A DNA stretch of 64,000 nt. It comes from Streptomyces sp. WM6386. GTDB lineage: Bacteria; Actinomycetota; Actinomycetes; Streptomycetales; Streptomycetaceae. Numbering within the stretch: position 1 is the stretch's first letter; the number at the start of each line of letters is the position of its first letter. The notes under the pieces are model-generated. The model made no database searches. It saw nothing but the letters and a program-made list of their open reading frames with translations, and had not been told where the DNA came from. The stretch lies in assembly GCF_000972385.1 (NCBI RefSeq), contig NZ_JXTE01000020.1, positions 50,591 through 114,590 of the forward strand, given 5' to 3'. Shown in pieces: positions 41,792 to 51,677 of this stretch. The position numbers and the translations under genes were made by a program.

Positions 41792-41904
41792 CAGGGCAGG
41801 GAGTTCTCGTGGTACTCCCTGCCCCGCCGCTCAGGCGTCCGGCATATGGGCCGCCCCGTACCACCTGTCGGTACGGGGCGGCCCGTCTGCTTATCCTGGC
41901 CAGC

Positions 41905-42327
41905 ATGCTGACCATCACCCAGGTCCTCGTCGACCAGATCGTCGCGCACGCGCGCAAGGACCACCCCGACGAGGCGTGCGGCGTCGTCGCGGGGCCGGCC
42001 GGCTCGGACCGACCCGAGCGCTTCATCCCGATGCTGAACGCGGCCATGTCGCCCACGTTCTACGAGTTCGACTCAGGCGACCTCCTCAAGCTCTACCGCG
42101 AGATGGACGACCGCGACGAGGAGCCGGTGGTCATCTACCACTCCCACACCGCCACCGAGGCCTACCCGTCCCGCACCGACGTGAGCTACGCCAACGAGCC
42201 CGGAGCGCACTACGTCCTCGTCTCCACCGCGGACACCGACGGCCTCGGCGACTTCCAGTTCCGCTCGTTCCGGATCATGGACGGCGAGATCACGGAGGAA
42301 GAGGTCACGGTCGTCGAGGCATACTGA
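41905..42327 (+). CDS. mec: JAMM metallopeptidase Mec (sulfur-carrier protein hydrolase)
   Basis: Zinc peptidase of 140 aa with an intact JAMM motif: Glu23 (DEACG), then His79-Ser80-His81 and Asp92 (HSHTATEAYPSRTD, spacing H-x-H-x10-D). In Mycobacterium tuberculosis the homologous Mec releases cysteine from CysO-Cys made by CysM; the cysO and cysM homologues lie 1.4 kb downstream here. It may also trim the CysO C-terminus, since CysO here ends GGMA. A LacI-type regulator gene has been placed between mec and cysO, which are adjacent in mycobacteria. Confidence 0.92.
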   Translation: MLTITQVLVDQIVAHARKDHPDEACGVVAGPAGSDRPERFIPMLNAAMSPTFYEFDSGDLLKLYREMDDRDEEPVVIYHSHTATEAYPSRTDVSYANEPGAHYVLVSTADTDGLGDFQFRSFRIMDGEITEEEVTVVEAY

Positions 42328-42364
42328 TCACCGTACGCCCGACCAACTCGCCCTATCGGAGACG

Positions 42365-43390
42365 GTGTTGACCCGACGGCCACACGGACAGCGCCCCACG
42401 ATCGAGGACGTCGCACGTCGGTCGGGGGTGTCGAGATCCACGGTCTCGCGGGTGCTCAACGGCGAGCCCAAGGTGCGCGCCGAGGTCGTCGAACAGGTCC
42501 GGCAGGTCATCGCCGAGCTGGGCTACGTCCCCAACCAGGCCGCCCGGCAACTGGTCACCCACCGCACGAACGCCGTCGCCGTCGTCGCGGACCAGCCGGA
42601 CAACCGGCTCTTCCTCGACCCCTACTTCGACCGCCTCCTGCGCGGCATCCGCAGGGAGCTCGCACTCCACGGCGCCCAGGCCGTCCTGCTCTTCCTGGAC
42701 GAGCCGGACGACCACGCGCGCGTGGCCGACTATCTGGGCGGTGGTCACGTCGACGGCGCGATCCTCTTCTCCCTGCACCCAGGCGGCCGGCTGCACGAGA
42801 TGATCAGCCGCCTCGACATCCCCGCGGTCTTCGGCGGCCGCCCCCTCCTGCACGACGGCGACACCGTGCGCGCCCACGCCTATGTCGACGGCGACAACCG
42901 CGGCGGAGCCCGGCAGGCCGCCCGACACCTGGTCTCCCTGGGCCGCCGTCGCATCGCCACCGTCACCGGCCCCCACGACCAGGAACACTCCGCCGCCGAG
43001 CGCCTCGCCGGCTACCGGGACGTCCTCCCCGACGCCCCGCCGGAGCTGGTCGAACGCGCCGACTACACCCGCCAGGGCGGCGCCGACGCCATGGCCGCCC
43101 TGCTCGACCGGTGCCCCGACCTGGACGCCGTCTTCGTCGCCTCCGACCTGATGGCCCAGGGAGCCCTGGAGGCACTGCGCGCACGCGGACGCCGCACCCC
43201 CGAGGACGTGGCCGTCGTGGGGTTCGACGACCTCGCCGAGATCGCCGAGGCGACCGACCCGCCGCTGACCACGGTCCACCAGGACGTGGGGGAGATGGGG
43301 CGCCTGCTGGCCAGGCTGCTCTTCGACCACCCCTCGGACCTCACGTCGGTCGTCGTCCCCACCCGACTCGTTCTGCGCGCGTCCGCCTGA
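42365..43390 (+). CDS. LacI family transcriptional regulator
   Basis: LacI/GalR regulator of 341 aa with an N-terminal helix-turn-helix and hinge (TIEDVARRSGVSRSTVSRVLNGEPKV...LGYVPNQAARQL) and a periplasmic-binding-protein-like effector domain (FVASDLMAQGALEALR; VVGFDDLAEI). The GTG at 42365 follows GGAG. The ligand is not evident and there is no sugar gene beside it. It lies between mec and the cys leader region, so it could be an insertion into the cysteine locus or could control it. The palindrome at 43464-43487 is a possible operator for it. Confidence 0.92.
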   Translation: MLTRRPHGQRPTIEDVARRSGVSRSTVSRVLNGEPKVRAEVVEQVRQVIAELGYVPNQAARQLVTHRTNAVAVVADQPDNRLFLDPYFDRLLRGIRRELALHGAQAVLLFLDEPDDHARVADYLGGGHVDGAILFSLHPGGRLHEMISRLDIPAVFGGRPLLHDGDTVRAHAYVDGDNRGGARQAARHLVSLGRRRIATVTGPHDQEHSAAERLAGYRDVLPDAPPELVERADYTRQGGADAMAALLDRCPDLDAVFVASDLMAQGALEALRARGRRTPEDVAVVGFDDLAEIAEATDPPLTTVHQDVGEMGRLLARLLFDHPSDLTSVVVPTRLVLRASA

Positions 43391-43463
43391 GCAGTGCGGT
43401 CTCAAGGGCGCGTCTGAAGCGTGTGTCCGAACAGTACGGTCTCACTCCCCGGCCGCAATCCGT

Positions 43464-43487
43464 CCGGAATGTGGGATCACATTCCGG
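43464..43487. promoter_or_regulatory. Perfect 9-bp inverted repeat upstream of the cysO-cysM leader
   Basis: CCGGAATGT and ACATTCCGG flank a 6-bp spacer (gggatc). It is the clearest palindrome in the 128-bp gap between the LacI gene and the leader peptide and ends 11 bp before the SigR-like -35. That position suits a regulator of the cysO-cysM transcript. The binding protein is unknown. Confidence 0.55.
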
Positions 43488-43498
43488 GACCCGGGACG

Positions 43499-43524
43499 GG
43501 AATCGATACGATGAGCCCATGGTT
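43499..43524 (+). promoter_or_regulatory. SigR-type promoter (GGAAT-N18-GTT) before cysO-cysM
   Basis: GGAAT at 43499-43503, a spacer of exactly 18 bp, and GTT at 43522-43524 match the known SigR consensus for thiol-oxidative stress in Streptomyces. Transcription would begin near 43531, just upstream of the leader peptide start at 43555. Cysteine supply for mycothiol is a fitting target. A match of this short pattern can occur by chance. Confidence 0.55.
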
Positions 43525-43554
43525 TTTGACGACGTGAGCGAAAAGACGCCGGGC

Positions 43555-43614
43555 ATGCTGCTCGTGGCGCGGCTGCACGTCGACCTGTGCAGGCTCGCCA
43601 GCGCCATCTGTTGA
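43555..43614 (+). CDS. Cys-containing leader peptide upstream of cysO-cysM
   Basis: A 19-codon reading frame encodes MLLVARLHVDLCRLASAIC and stops 112 bp before cysO. The core R-HVDL-R-ASAIC recurs in short peptides preceding sulfur-assimilation genes in actinobacteria. The Cys codons at positions 12 and 19, the last just before the stop, suit ribosome-mediated attenuation that senses Cys-tRNA. A longer version from the ATG at 43519 (31 aa) is possible only if transcription starts upstream of the SigR-like promoter. Confidence 0.75.
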   Translation: MLLVARLHVDLCRLASAIC

Positions 43615-44961
<1,347 letters not shown>

Positions 44962-44985
44962 GCCCTCGTCACCCTCTTCGAGGCC

Positions 44986-45441
44986 TTACGTCGCCAGGTG
45001 ACGGACCTGGTCCCACAGGACCGGGTCCACCACCCCCACCCTGCGCCGGAAGTCCCACACCGGCACCTCGCGCAACTCGTCCGTCTCCAGGAAGCTCGCG
45101 CGGCCGTGGGCATCGCCCACCGAACCCGGCGGCAACGGGATCACTCCGGCCCGCTCGTCGTGGTACTTGCTGGTGATCTTCGCGACGACCGCGCGCCTGC
45201 CGCGCACCGCGAGCACCAGACACGGCCGGTCCTTCGCCCCCGGCCCGTCCTCGAAGGGCACGTTCGCCCACCAGATCTCCGCGGGCTGCGGACGCGCTGC
45301 GCCGGTCCGCGGCCCGGGACGCCCCGGCGGCCGCGTCCTGCGACCCTCCGGTCTGCGCCCCCGTCCCCACCCGTCCACGAGCGTGGCGACCAGCGCGAGC
45401 AGTACCACCGCCGCGAGCGCCAGCCACCAGGACGTGTCCAT
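44986..45441 (-). CDS. PemK/MazF-like protein with N-terminal membrane anchor
   Basis: Protein of 151 aa. Residues ~5-23 are a hydrophobic helix (WWLALAAVVLLALVATLV), followed by an Arg/Pro/Gly-rich linker. From residue ~53 comes a PemK/MazF-type beta-barrel (AEIWWANVPFEDG; KDRPCLVLAV; VAKITSKYH; FRRRVGVVDPVLWDQV). Classical MazF toxins are soluble mRNA interferases with a neighbouring antitoxin gene. Here no antitoxin is adjacent and the protein is membrane-tethered, so a toxin role is doubtful. It occupies the interval between cysM and the MBL-fold gene, where mycobacteria have a rhomboid gene and murI. Confidence 0.8.
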   Translation of the reverse strand: MDTSWWLALAAVVLLALVATLVDGWGRGRRPEGRRTRPPGRPGPRTGAARPQPAEIWWANVPFEDGPGAKDRPCLVLAVRGRRAVVAKITSKYHDERAGVIPLPPGSVGDAHGRASFLETDELREVPVWDFRRRVGVVDPVLWDQVRHLAT

Positions 45442-45492
45442 ACGGACGACGTTACCGGCGCGCGATCCGCATCGCGCGCCTTCTGCGCTGTA

Positions 45493-45535
45493 CCAATAAG
45501 CGGCTCCGCCGCGGGCTTACGCGCCCCTGGTCCAG
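45493..45535. repeat. Partial, inverted copy of the dispersed extragenic repeat
   Basis: CCAATAAGCGGCTCCGCCGC followed by a segment with GCGCCCC and TGGTCCAGCC resembles the reverse complement of the centre of copy A (CAATATGCGGCTCCGCCGCG...GACCAGCC). It lies in the gap between the PemK-like and MBL-fold genes. It is shorter and more diverged than copies A and B. Confidence 0.5.
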
Positions 45536-45703
45536 CCGAACCGGTGACAGCACAGGTGAGTTCGCCCACAACGGCCCTTGGCGGAGGAGCGACAAGGGGT
45601 TTTGCGCCTTACGCTCGACGGACCGCAAGACCCTCGAGTCCCCTCTCCCGATCTTCTGGATTCCTGGATCTCCTGGATTACCGCCAGCGGAGGTTTCTGC
45701 TTT

Positions 45704-46456
45704 ATGAAGCTCACCGTCGTCGGCTGCTCGGGGTCGTTCCCGTCCGCGGAATCGGCCTGCTCGAGCTACCTCGTAGAGGCCGACGGCTTCCGGCTGCTTC
45801 TCGACATGGGCAACGGTGCCCTTGGCGAGCTGCAGCGCCACTGCGGTCTCTACGACCTCGACGCGATCTTCCTCAGCCATCTGCACGCCGACCACTGCAT
45901 CGACATGTGCGCGTACTTCGTCGCACGCTACTACCGCCATGACGGCGGCCGCTGCGATCCGATCCCGGTCTACGGACCCGAGGGCACGGAACACCGGCTG
46001 ACCACCGCCTACGCGGACACCCCGACCGCCTCCTCCATGAGCGAGGTCTTCGACTTCCACACGGTCAAGCCGTCCACCTTCGAGGTCGGCCCCTTCACCG
46101 TCCACACCGAGCGCGTGGCGCACCCGGTCGAGGCGTACGGCATCCGCGTCGAACACGGCGGCAAGTCGCTCACGTACTCCGGCGACACCGGTATCACCCC
46201 GGCGCTGGACGAACTCGCCCGGGACACCGACCTGTTCCTGTGCGAGGCCGCCTTCACGCACGGCAAGGAAGACATCCCCGACCTGCATCTCAACGGCCGC
46301 GAGGCGGGTGAGACGGCGGCCCGGGCAGGCGCCCGCCGCCTGCTCCTCACCCACATCCCCCCGTGGACCGACCCGCAGGCCAACCTCACCGACGCCCGCG
46401 CGGTCTACGACGGCCCGGTGGAGCTGGCGACGCCGAGGGTGTCGTACGACATCTGA
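45704..46456 (+). CDS. Metallo-beta-lactamase-fold phosphodiesterase, Rv1339-like
   Basis: MBL-fold hydrolase of 250 aa with the zinc motif HLHADH in FLSHLHADHCID and further ligands in YSGDTG and LLLTHIPP. The layout resembles the RNase Z/atypical cAMP phosphodiesterase group. In M. tuberculosis Rv1339, a cAMP phosphodiesterase, lies between cysM/murI and rph-rdgB; the same order (cysM, this gene, then rph and rdgB) occurs here, so orthology is likely. The ATG at 45704 has GCGGAGG upstream. It is convergent with nagE2 across a shared terminator. Confidence 0.9.
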   Translation: MKLTVVGCSGSFPSAESACSSYLVEADGFRLLLDMGNGALGELQRHCGLYDLDAIFLSHLHADHCIDMCAYFVARYYRHDGGRCDPIPVYGPEGTEHRLTTAYADTPTASSMSEVFDFHTVKPSTFEVGPFTVHTERVAHPVEAYGIRVEHGGKSLTYSGDTGITPALDELARDTDLFLCEAAFTHGKEDIPDLHLNGREAGETAARAGARRLLLTHIPPWTDPQANLTDARAVYDGPVELATPRVSYDI

Positions 46457-46471
46457 GTCCCCGTACGCACA

Positions 46472-46508
46472 CGAAGGCCCCGGAACCTTCCCGGTCCCGG
46501 GGCCTTCG
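46472..46508. terminator. Bidirectional terminator between MBL-fold gene and nagE2
   Basis: Perfect 12-bp stem CGAAGGCCCCGG / CCGGGGCCTTCG with a 13-nt loop in a 75-bp convergent gap. Confidence 0.85.
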
Positions 46509-46531
46509 TCATGCCGTACGGCGGTCGGAAC

Positions 46532-47782
<1,251 letters not shown>

Positions 47783-47798
47783 ACGTCCTCCATCGGGT

Positions 47799-47831
47799 GG
47801 TGGTCTACACCACTCAGTGGTGTAGACCTGT
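47799..47831. promoter_or_regulatory. Two adjacent DasR-type operators (dre) upstream of nagE2
   Basis: GGTGGTCTACACCACT (47799-47814) and AGTGGTGTAGACCTGT (47816-47831) each resemble the dre consensus ACTGGTCTAGACCACT. They are nearly inverted copies of one another, end to end, and lie 17 bp upstream of the nagE2 start. DasR represses GlcNAc uptake in Streptomyces and is released by glucosamine-6-phosphate. Confidence 0.88.
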
Positions 47832-47893
47832 TGTACACGATGGAGGCCGATATAAGGAACCCGTCAATTCCGCAACCGGAGGGCTACGTACGG

Positions 47894-49186
47894 TCAGACC
47901 TTGGTGACGTCCTCGACCTCTTCCTCCGGCTCCCTACCCGGAGTCTTCAGATCGAACTTCGTGATCGCGAAACGGAAGATCACGTAATAGACGACCGCGA
48001 AGCACAAGCCGATCGGAATGATCGCCCACGGTCTCGTCGCCAGATTCCAGTTGATGATGTAGTCGATCAACCCGGCCGAGAAACTGAACCCGTCGTGCAC
48101 CCCGAGCCCCCACGTCACCGCCATCGACACACCCGTCAGCAGCGCGTGGACCGCGTACAGCAGCGGCGCGATGAAGAGGAACGAGTACTCGATCGGCTCG
48201 GTGATCCCCGTGACGAACGAGGTCAGCGCGACGGACAGCATGAGACCGCCGACCTCCTTGCGGCGGCTCGGCTTGGCGCAGTGCGTGATCGCCAGGGCCG
48301 CGGCCGGAAGGGCGAACATCATGATGGGGAAGAACCCGGACGTGAACTGACCCGCGTTCGGGTCGCCCGCCAGGAACATGCTGATGTCACCGTGCACCTC
48401 GCTGCCGTCCGGCTTGGTGTACGTGCCGAACTGGAACCAGATGGGCACGTTGAGGAACTGGTGCAACCCGATCACCAGCAAAGCCCGGTTCGCGATACCG
48501 AAGATGCCCGCACCCCAGGCGCCCGCGTCGGTCAGCCAGTCACTGAAGCTCTCAAGGCCGTCACCGATCGGCGGCCAGATCCACAGACACAGCGCCGCGA
48601 ACACGATCGCCACGAACGCCATGATGATCGGGACAAGCCGGCGCCCGTTGAAGAAGCCGAGCCAGTCCACCAGCTTCGTACGGTGATAACGCGCCCAGAA
48701 GAACGCCGCCAGCAGACCCATCACGATGCCGCCGAAGACACCCGGATTCTGGAACGTGAACGCCACCACCGTGCCGTCCGCCGACGCCTGGCAACCGATG
48801 CCGGTCACCGCCTTCGCCCCGTCGGGACAGTCCTCCGGGAACTGGCGCAGCACCGAGTAGTAGACGAGGAAGCCCGTCACCGCCGCCAGCGCCGTCGAAC
48901 CGTCCGACTTCTTAGCCATCCCGATCGCCACGCCGATGCAGAACAGCAGCGGCAGCCCCAGCTGGCCGTCGAGCAGCGCGCCGCCCGCACCCGCCATCAC
49001 CTTGGCGACGTTCGTCCACCCCAGCCCGTCGTCCCCGAACACGTCCGGCTGTCCGAGCCGGTTGAGGATGCCCGCGGCCGGCAGGACGGCGATGGGGAGC
49101 TGAAGACTGCGGCCCATCTTCTGCAGGCCCTGGAACACCGACTGCCACCGCCGGCGTGCGGGAGAGATCTCGGTCTCGGAACTCAT
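47894..49186 (-). CDS. nagE1: PTS GlcNAc/glucose-family permease, EIIC component (NagE1 type)
   Basis: Second PTS EIIC of 430 aa, a close paralogue of the downstream gene: the start LQLPIAVLPAAGILNRLGQPD, the loop GITEPIEYSFLFIAP and the tail GREPEEEVED are shared. It differs by an insertion near residues 115-140 containing two Cys (EDCPDGAKAV; GIGCQAS) and by a longer N-terminus. It is separated from nagE2 by 111 bp holding dre sites, so the two have separate promoters. In S. coelicolor nagE1 has a smaller role than nagE2; whether this is true here is unknown. Confidence 0.86.
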   Translation of the reverse strand: MSSETEISPARRRWQSVFQGLQKMGRSLQLPIAVLPAAGILNRLGQPDVFGDDGLGWTNVAKVMAGAGGALLDGQLGLPLLFCIGVAIGMAKKSDGSTALAAVTGFLVYYSVLRQFPEDCPDGAKAVTGIGCQASADGTVVAFTFQNPGVFGGIVMGLLAAFFWARYHRTKLVDWLGFFNGRRLVPIIMAFVAIVFAALCLWIWPPIGDGLESFSDWLTDAGAWGAGIFGIANRALLVIGLHQFLNVPIWFQFGTYTKPDGSEVHGDISMFLAGDPNAGQFTSGFFPIMMFALPAAALAITHCAKPSRRKEVGGLMLSVALTSFVTGITEPIEYSFLFIAPLLYAVHALLTGVSMAVTWGLGVHDGFSFSAGLIDYIINWNLATRPWAIIPIGLCFAVVYYVIFRFAITKFDLKTPGREPEEEVEDVTKV

Positions 49187-49206
49187 GAGTTGGCGACCGC
49201 CTGTCA

Positions 49207-49222
49207 GGTGGTGTAGACCAGT
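49207..49222. promoter_or_regulatory. DasR-type operator (dre) in the divergent nagE1-nagF region
   Basis: GGTGGTGTAGACCAGT matches the dre consensus ACTGGTCTAGACCACT except at a few positions. It lies 20 bp from the nagE1 start and 91 bp from nagF, so one site could control both directions. Confidence 0.85.
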
Positions 49223-49312
49223 TACGGACGATTGGTTGCTGTGACGTCATCTTTCGGTACATACAGCGCAATCGCTCGCGAAGTTGGGCCAACTGTGCAT
49301 GAGGAGACCGAC

Positions 49313-49546
49313 ATGGCCACCAAAGCTGAGAAAATCGTTGCCGGACTCGGCGGCATCGACAACATCGAAGAGGTCGAGGGCTGCATCACCCGCCTCCGCA
49401 CCGAGGTCCACAACGCAACACTCGTCGACGAAGCCGCCCTCAAGGCCGCCGGCGCCCATGGAGTCGTCAAGATGGGCACCGCGATCCAGGTCGTCATCGG
49501 CACCGACGCCGACCCCATCGCCGCCGAGATCGAAGACATGATGTGA
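49313..49546 (+). CDS. nagF: PTS EIIB component (NagF)
   Basis: Soluble phosphocarrier IIB of 77 aa of the glucose/GlcNAc class. The phospho-accepting Cys lies in VEGCITRLR, the canonical context of the family (IxxCxTRLR). It transfers phosphate from EIIA-Crr to sugar bound by NagE1/NagE2, neither of which has its own IIB domain. The ATG at 49313 follows GAGGAG. It is divergent from nagE1 and followed by a terminator hairpin. Confidence 0.92.
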   Translation: MATKAEKIVAGLGGIDNIEEVEGCITRLRTEVHNATLVDEAALKAAGAHGVVKMGTAIQVVIGTDADPIAAEIEDMM

Positions 49547-49565
49547 ACCCCTGAGCCCACCCCGA

Positions 49566-49598
49566 AAGGGGCTCCACCCACCGGGGGAGGAGCCCCTT
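49566..49598 (+). terminator. Hairpin terminator after nagF
   Basis: AAGGGGCTCC / GGAGCCCCTT, 10-bp stem with a 13-nt loop, 20 bp after nagF and before rph. Confidence 0.8.
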
Positions 49599-49624
49599 CC
49601 GTATGTGCCGCTAGGCTCAGCGCC

Positions 49625-50362
49625 ATGTCTCGAATCGACGGCCGCACCCCCGAACAGCTCCGCCCCGTCACCATCGAACGTGGCTGGAGCAAGCACGCCG
49701 AGGGCTCCGTCCTCGTCTCCTTCGGCGACACGAAGGTCTTCTGCACCGCCTCCGTCACCGAAGGCGTCCCCCGCTGGCGCAAAGGCAGCGGCGAGGGCTG
49801 GGTGACCGGCGAATACTCCATGCTCCCCCGCGCCACCAACACCCGCGGCGACCGCGAATCCGTCCGCGGCAAGATCGGCGGCCGCACCCACGAGATCTCC
49901 CGCCTCATCGGCCGCTCCCTGCGCGCGGTCATCGACTACAAGGCGCTCGGCGAGAACACCATCGTCCTCGACTGCGACGTCCTTCAGGCCGACGGCGGTA
50001 CCCGCACCGCCGCCATCACCGGCGCCTACGTGGCACTGGCGGACGCGATCTCATGGGCCCAGGGCAAGAAGCTGATCAAAGCCGGCCGCCAGCCCCTGAC
50101 GGGAACCGTCTCAGCGGTCTCCGTAGGCATCGTCGGCGGAGTCCCGCTCCTGGACCTCTGCTACGAGGAAGACGTCCGCGCCGAGACCGACATGAACGTC
50201 GTCTGCACCGGCGACGGCCGCTTCGTCGAGGTCCAGGGCACCGCGGAGGCCGAGCCCTTCGCCCGCGACGAGCTGAACTCCCTTCTGGACCTGGCGGTTT
50301 CGGGCTGCACGGAACTCACTGTCCTCCAGCTCAAGGCGCTTGATACCGTCCTCGAAAAGTAA
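49625..50362 (+). CDS. rph: Ribonuclease PH
   Basis: Phosphorolytic 3'-5' exoribonuclease of 245 aa that trims tRNA 3' ends. Canonical motifs: [15 protein letters not shown] at the start, [30 protein letters not shown], and the catalytic [15 protein letters not shown]. The acidic [11 protein letters not shown] follows. Full length. Followed by a small lipoprotein gene and rdgB, the usual rph-rdgB linkage with one gene inserted. Confidence 0.98.
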   Translation: MSRIDGRTPEQLRPVTIERGWSKHAEGSVLVSFGDTKVFCTASVTEGVPRWRKGSGEGWVTGEYSMLPRATNTRGDRESVRGKIGGRTHEISRLIGRSLRAVIDYKALGENTIVLDCDVLQADGGTRTAAITGAYVALADAISWAQGKKLIKAGRQPLTGTVSAVSVGIVGGVPLLDLCYEEDVRAETDMNVVCTGDGRFVEVQGTAEAEPFARDELNSLLDLAVSGCTELTVLQLKALDTVLEK

Positions 50363-50504
50363 AGGTCGCGCCAAGAAAAGCGGGCAGAACGGGCAACCCG
50401 CCCGACCGCGCTCGCGTCACTACGGGTACGGGCGTACGGCACACCACCGTACGCCCGGCCAGTACACGGGGGCCCTTGGGGCTGAGCAAGGGAGGACCAT
50501 CACC

Positions 50505-50903
50505 ATGGCCGAGAGCCGACGCCGTCGAGGTACCGCCATCGCCGCAGTAGTGGCGGCCGTTGGATTGACGGTGGGACTCACGACCGGCTGCGACGCGGTC
50601 AACAAGGCCCTGGACTGTGTCCAGACCGCCGAGGCCGTCGCCGACAGCGTGACCGACCTCCAGCAGGCCGTCGAGAACGCGTCCAACGACCCCACCCAGA
50701 TCGACGAGGCCCTCGCCTCCATCGACCAGAACCTCGACGACATCGGCGACAAGACCGACAACGCCGACGTCAACACCGCCGTCGACAACCTCAACGAGGC
50801 CGTCAACAACGTCCGTACGGCGGTGAAGAACGGCGACGAGACGCCCGACCTCAGCCCCATCACGGACGCGGCGGGCGAGTTGACGAAGGTCTGCACGTCG
50901 TAG
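50505..50903 (+). CDS. Small Asp/Asn-rich predicted lipoprotein
   Basis: Exported protein of 132 aa. After MAESRRRRG a hydrophobic stretch leads to GLTTGC at ~25-29, a plausible lipobox. The mature part is an amphipathic helical run rich in Ala, Val, Asp and Asn with heptad-like spacing (LQQAVENA...IDQNLDDIGDKTDNADVNTAVDNLNEAVNNVRTAVKNG). Cys occurs again at ~38 and near the end (KVCTS). Coiled-coil cell-surface role is possible; no known family. GGGAGGACC precedes the ATG at 50505. Confidence 0.75.
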   Translation: MAESRRRRGTAIAAVVAAVGLTVGLTTGCDAVNKALDCVQTAEAVADSVTDLQQAVENASNDPTQIDEALASIDQNLDDIGDKTDNADVNTAVDNLNEAVNNVRTAVKNGDETPDLSPITDAAGELTKVCTS

Positions 50904-50937
50904 GTCAGCGGTCGCTGAGGCCGGGATACTGGACCCC

Positions 50938-51540
50938 ATGACCCGCCTGATCCTCGCCACACGCAACGCCGGAAAAATCACCGAACTCCGCGCCATCCTC
51001 GCCGACGCAGGCCTGCCCCACGACCTGGTCGGCGCGGACGCGTACCCGGACGTACCCGACGTCAAGGAGACGGGGGTGACGTTCGCGGAAAACGCCCTAC
51101 TGAAGGCCCACGCCCTGGCCCAGGCAACGGGATTGCCGGCGATCGCCGACGACTCGGGCCTGTGCGTAGACGTACTGAACGGCGCCCCGGGCATCTTCTC
51201 GGCCCGCTGGGCGGGCAGCCATGGGGATGATCGCGCGAACCTGAACCTCCTCCTGGCCCAGCTCTCGGACATCGCGGACGAACACCGCGGCGCCCACTTC
51301 GCCTGCGCGGCAGCCCTGGCATTGCCGGACGGCACGGAGAGGGTGGTCGAGGGCCGACTGAGGGGCGTACTGCGGCACGCTCCCGTGGGCACGAACGGCT
51401 TCGGCTACGACCCGATCCTCCAGCCGGAGGGGGAGTCGCGGACCTGCGCCGAGCTGACGGCGGAGGAGAAGAACGCGATCAGCCATCGGGGGCAGGCGTT
51501 CCGGGCGTTGGTGCCGGTGGTGCGGGAGCTGTTGGGCTGA
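50938..51540 (+). CDS. rdgB: XTP/dITP pyrophosphatase (RdgB/HAM1)
   Basis: House-cleaning nucleotidase of 200 aa that hydrolyses ITP, XTP and their deoxy forms to monophosphates. Motifs: LATRNAGKITEL at the start, the metal site TFAENALLKA, ADDSGLCVD, and FGYDPIL with the C-terminal SHRGQAFRAL. Standard length. It follows rph, as in most actinobacteria, and is followed by a shared hairpin terminator. Confidence 0.97.
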   Translation: MTRLILATRNAGKITELRAILADAGLPHDLVGADAYPDVPDVKETGVTFAENALLKAHALAQATGLPAIADDSGLCVDVLNGAPGIFSARWAGSHGDDRANLNLLLAQLSDIADEHRGAHFACAAALALPDGTERVVEGRLRGVLRHAPVGTNGFGYDPILQPEGESRTCAELTAEEKNAISHRGQAFRALVPVVRELLG

Positions 51541-51550
51541 GCTTATGGAA

Positions 51551-51585
51551 GAGCCCCGCACCTTTGAATTGCAGGTGCGGGGCTC
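51551..51585. terminator. Strong hairpin between rdgB and the tRNA, shared by both directions
   Basis: Perfect 13-bp stem GAGCCCCGCACCT / AGGTGCGGGGCTC with a 9-nt loop. It lies 10 bp after rdgB and 10 bp beyond the 3' end of the leftward tRNA gene, so it can end transcripts from both sides. Confidence 0.88.
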
Positions 51586-51594
51586 GATCTCATG

Positions 51595-51667
51595 TACGCC
51601 CGGTCGGATTCGAACCGACAGACACGATTCCCTAAAAATCGCCGCTCAGCCGTTGGCGTACGGGCGC
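51595..51667 (-). tRNA. Class I tRNA with UAG anticodon (would read CUA, Leu), unusual
   Basis: A complete 73-nt cloverleaf reads on the minus strand. The acceptor is GCGCCCG/CGGGCGT (six Watson-Crick pairs plus terminal G-U) with discriminator A. U8-A9 is followed by a 3-bp D stem CGC/GCG with loop CAACGGCTGA (A14, G18-G19, A21 present). The anticodon arm CGATT-TTTAGGG-AATCG has U33, anticodon UAG and G37. A 5-nt variable loop precedes the T arm GTCGG-TTCGAAT-CCGAC. CCA is not encoded. UAG would read the very rare Leu codon CUA, but bacterial tRNA-Leu are class II with a long variable arm, absent here. The charged amino acid is therefore uncertain. The 5' end is 10 bp after the HNH stop, so it is probably cut from that transcript. 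Confidence 0.8.
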
Positions 51668-51677
51668 CCAGCTGTTC

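Noticed and set aside
51595..51667. Treating the tRNA as a decayed pseudogene or integrase attachment remnant
   Set aside because: All arms pair and the invariant bases are present. No second partial copy and no integrase gene is visible in the window.
51590..51670. Reading the tRNA with acceptor GTACGCC/GGCGTAC
   Set aside because: That pairing leaves two extra bases after the T stem and no proper D arm. The register GCGCCCG/CGGGCGT gives a complete 73-nt cloverleaf.
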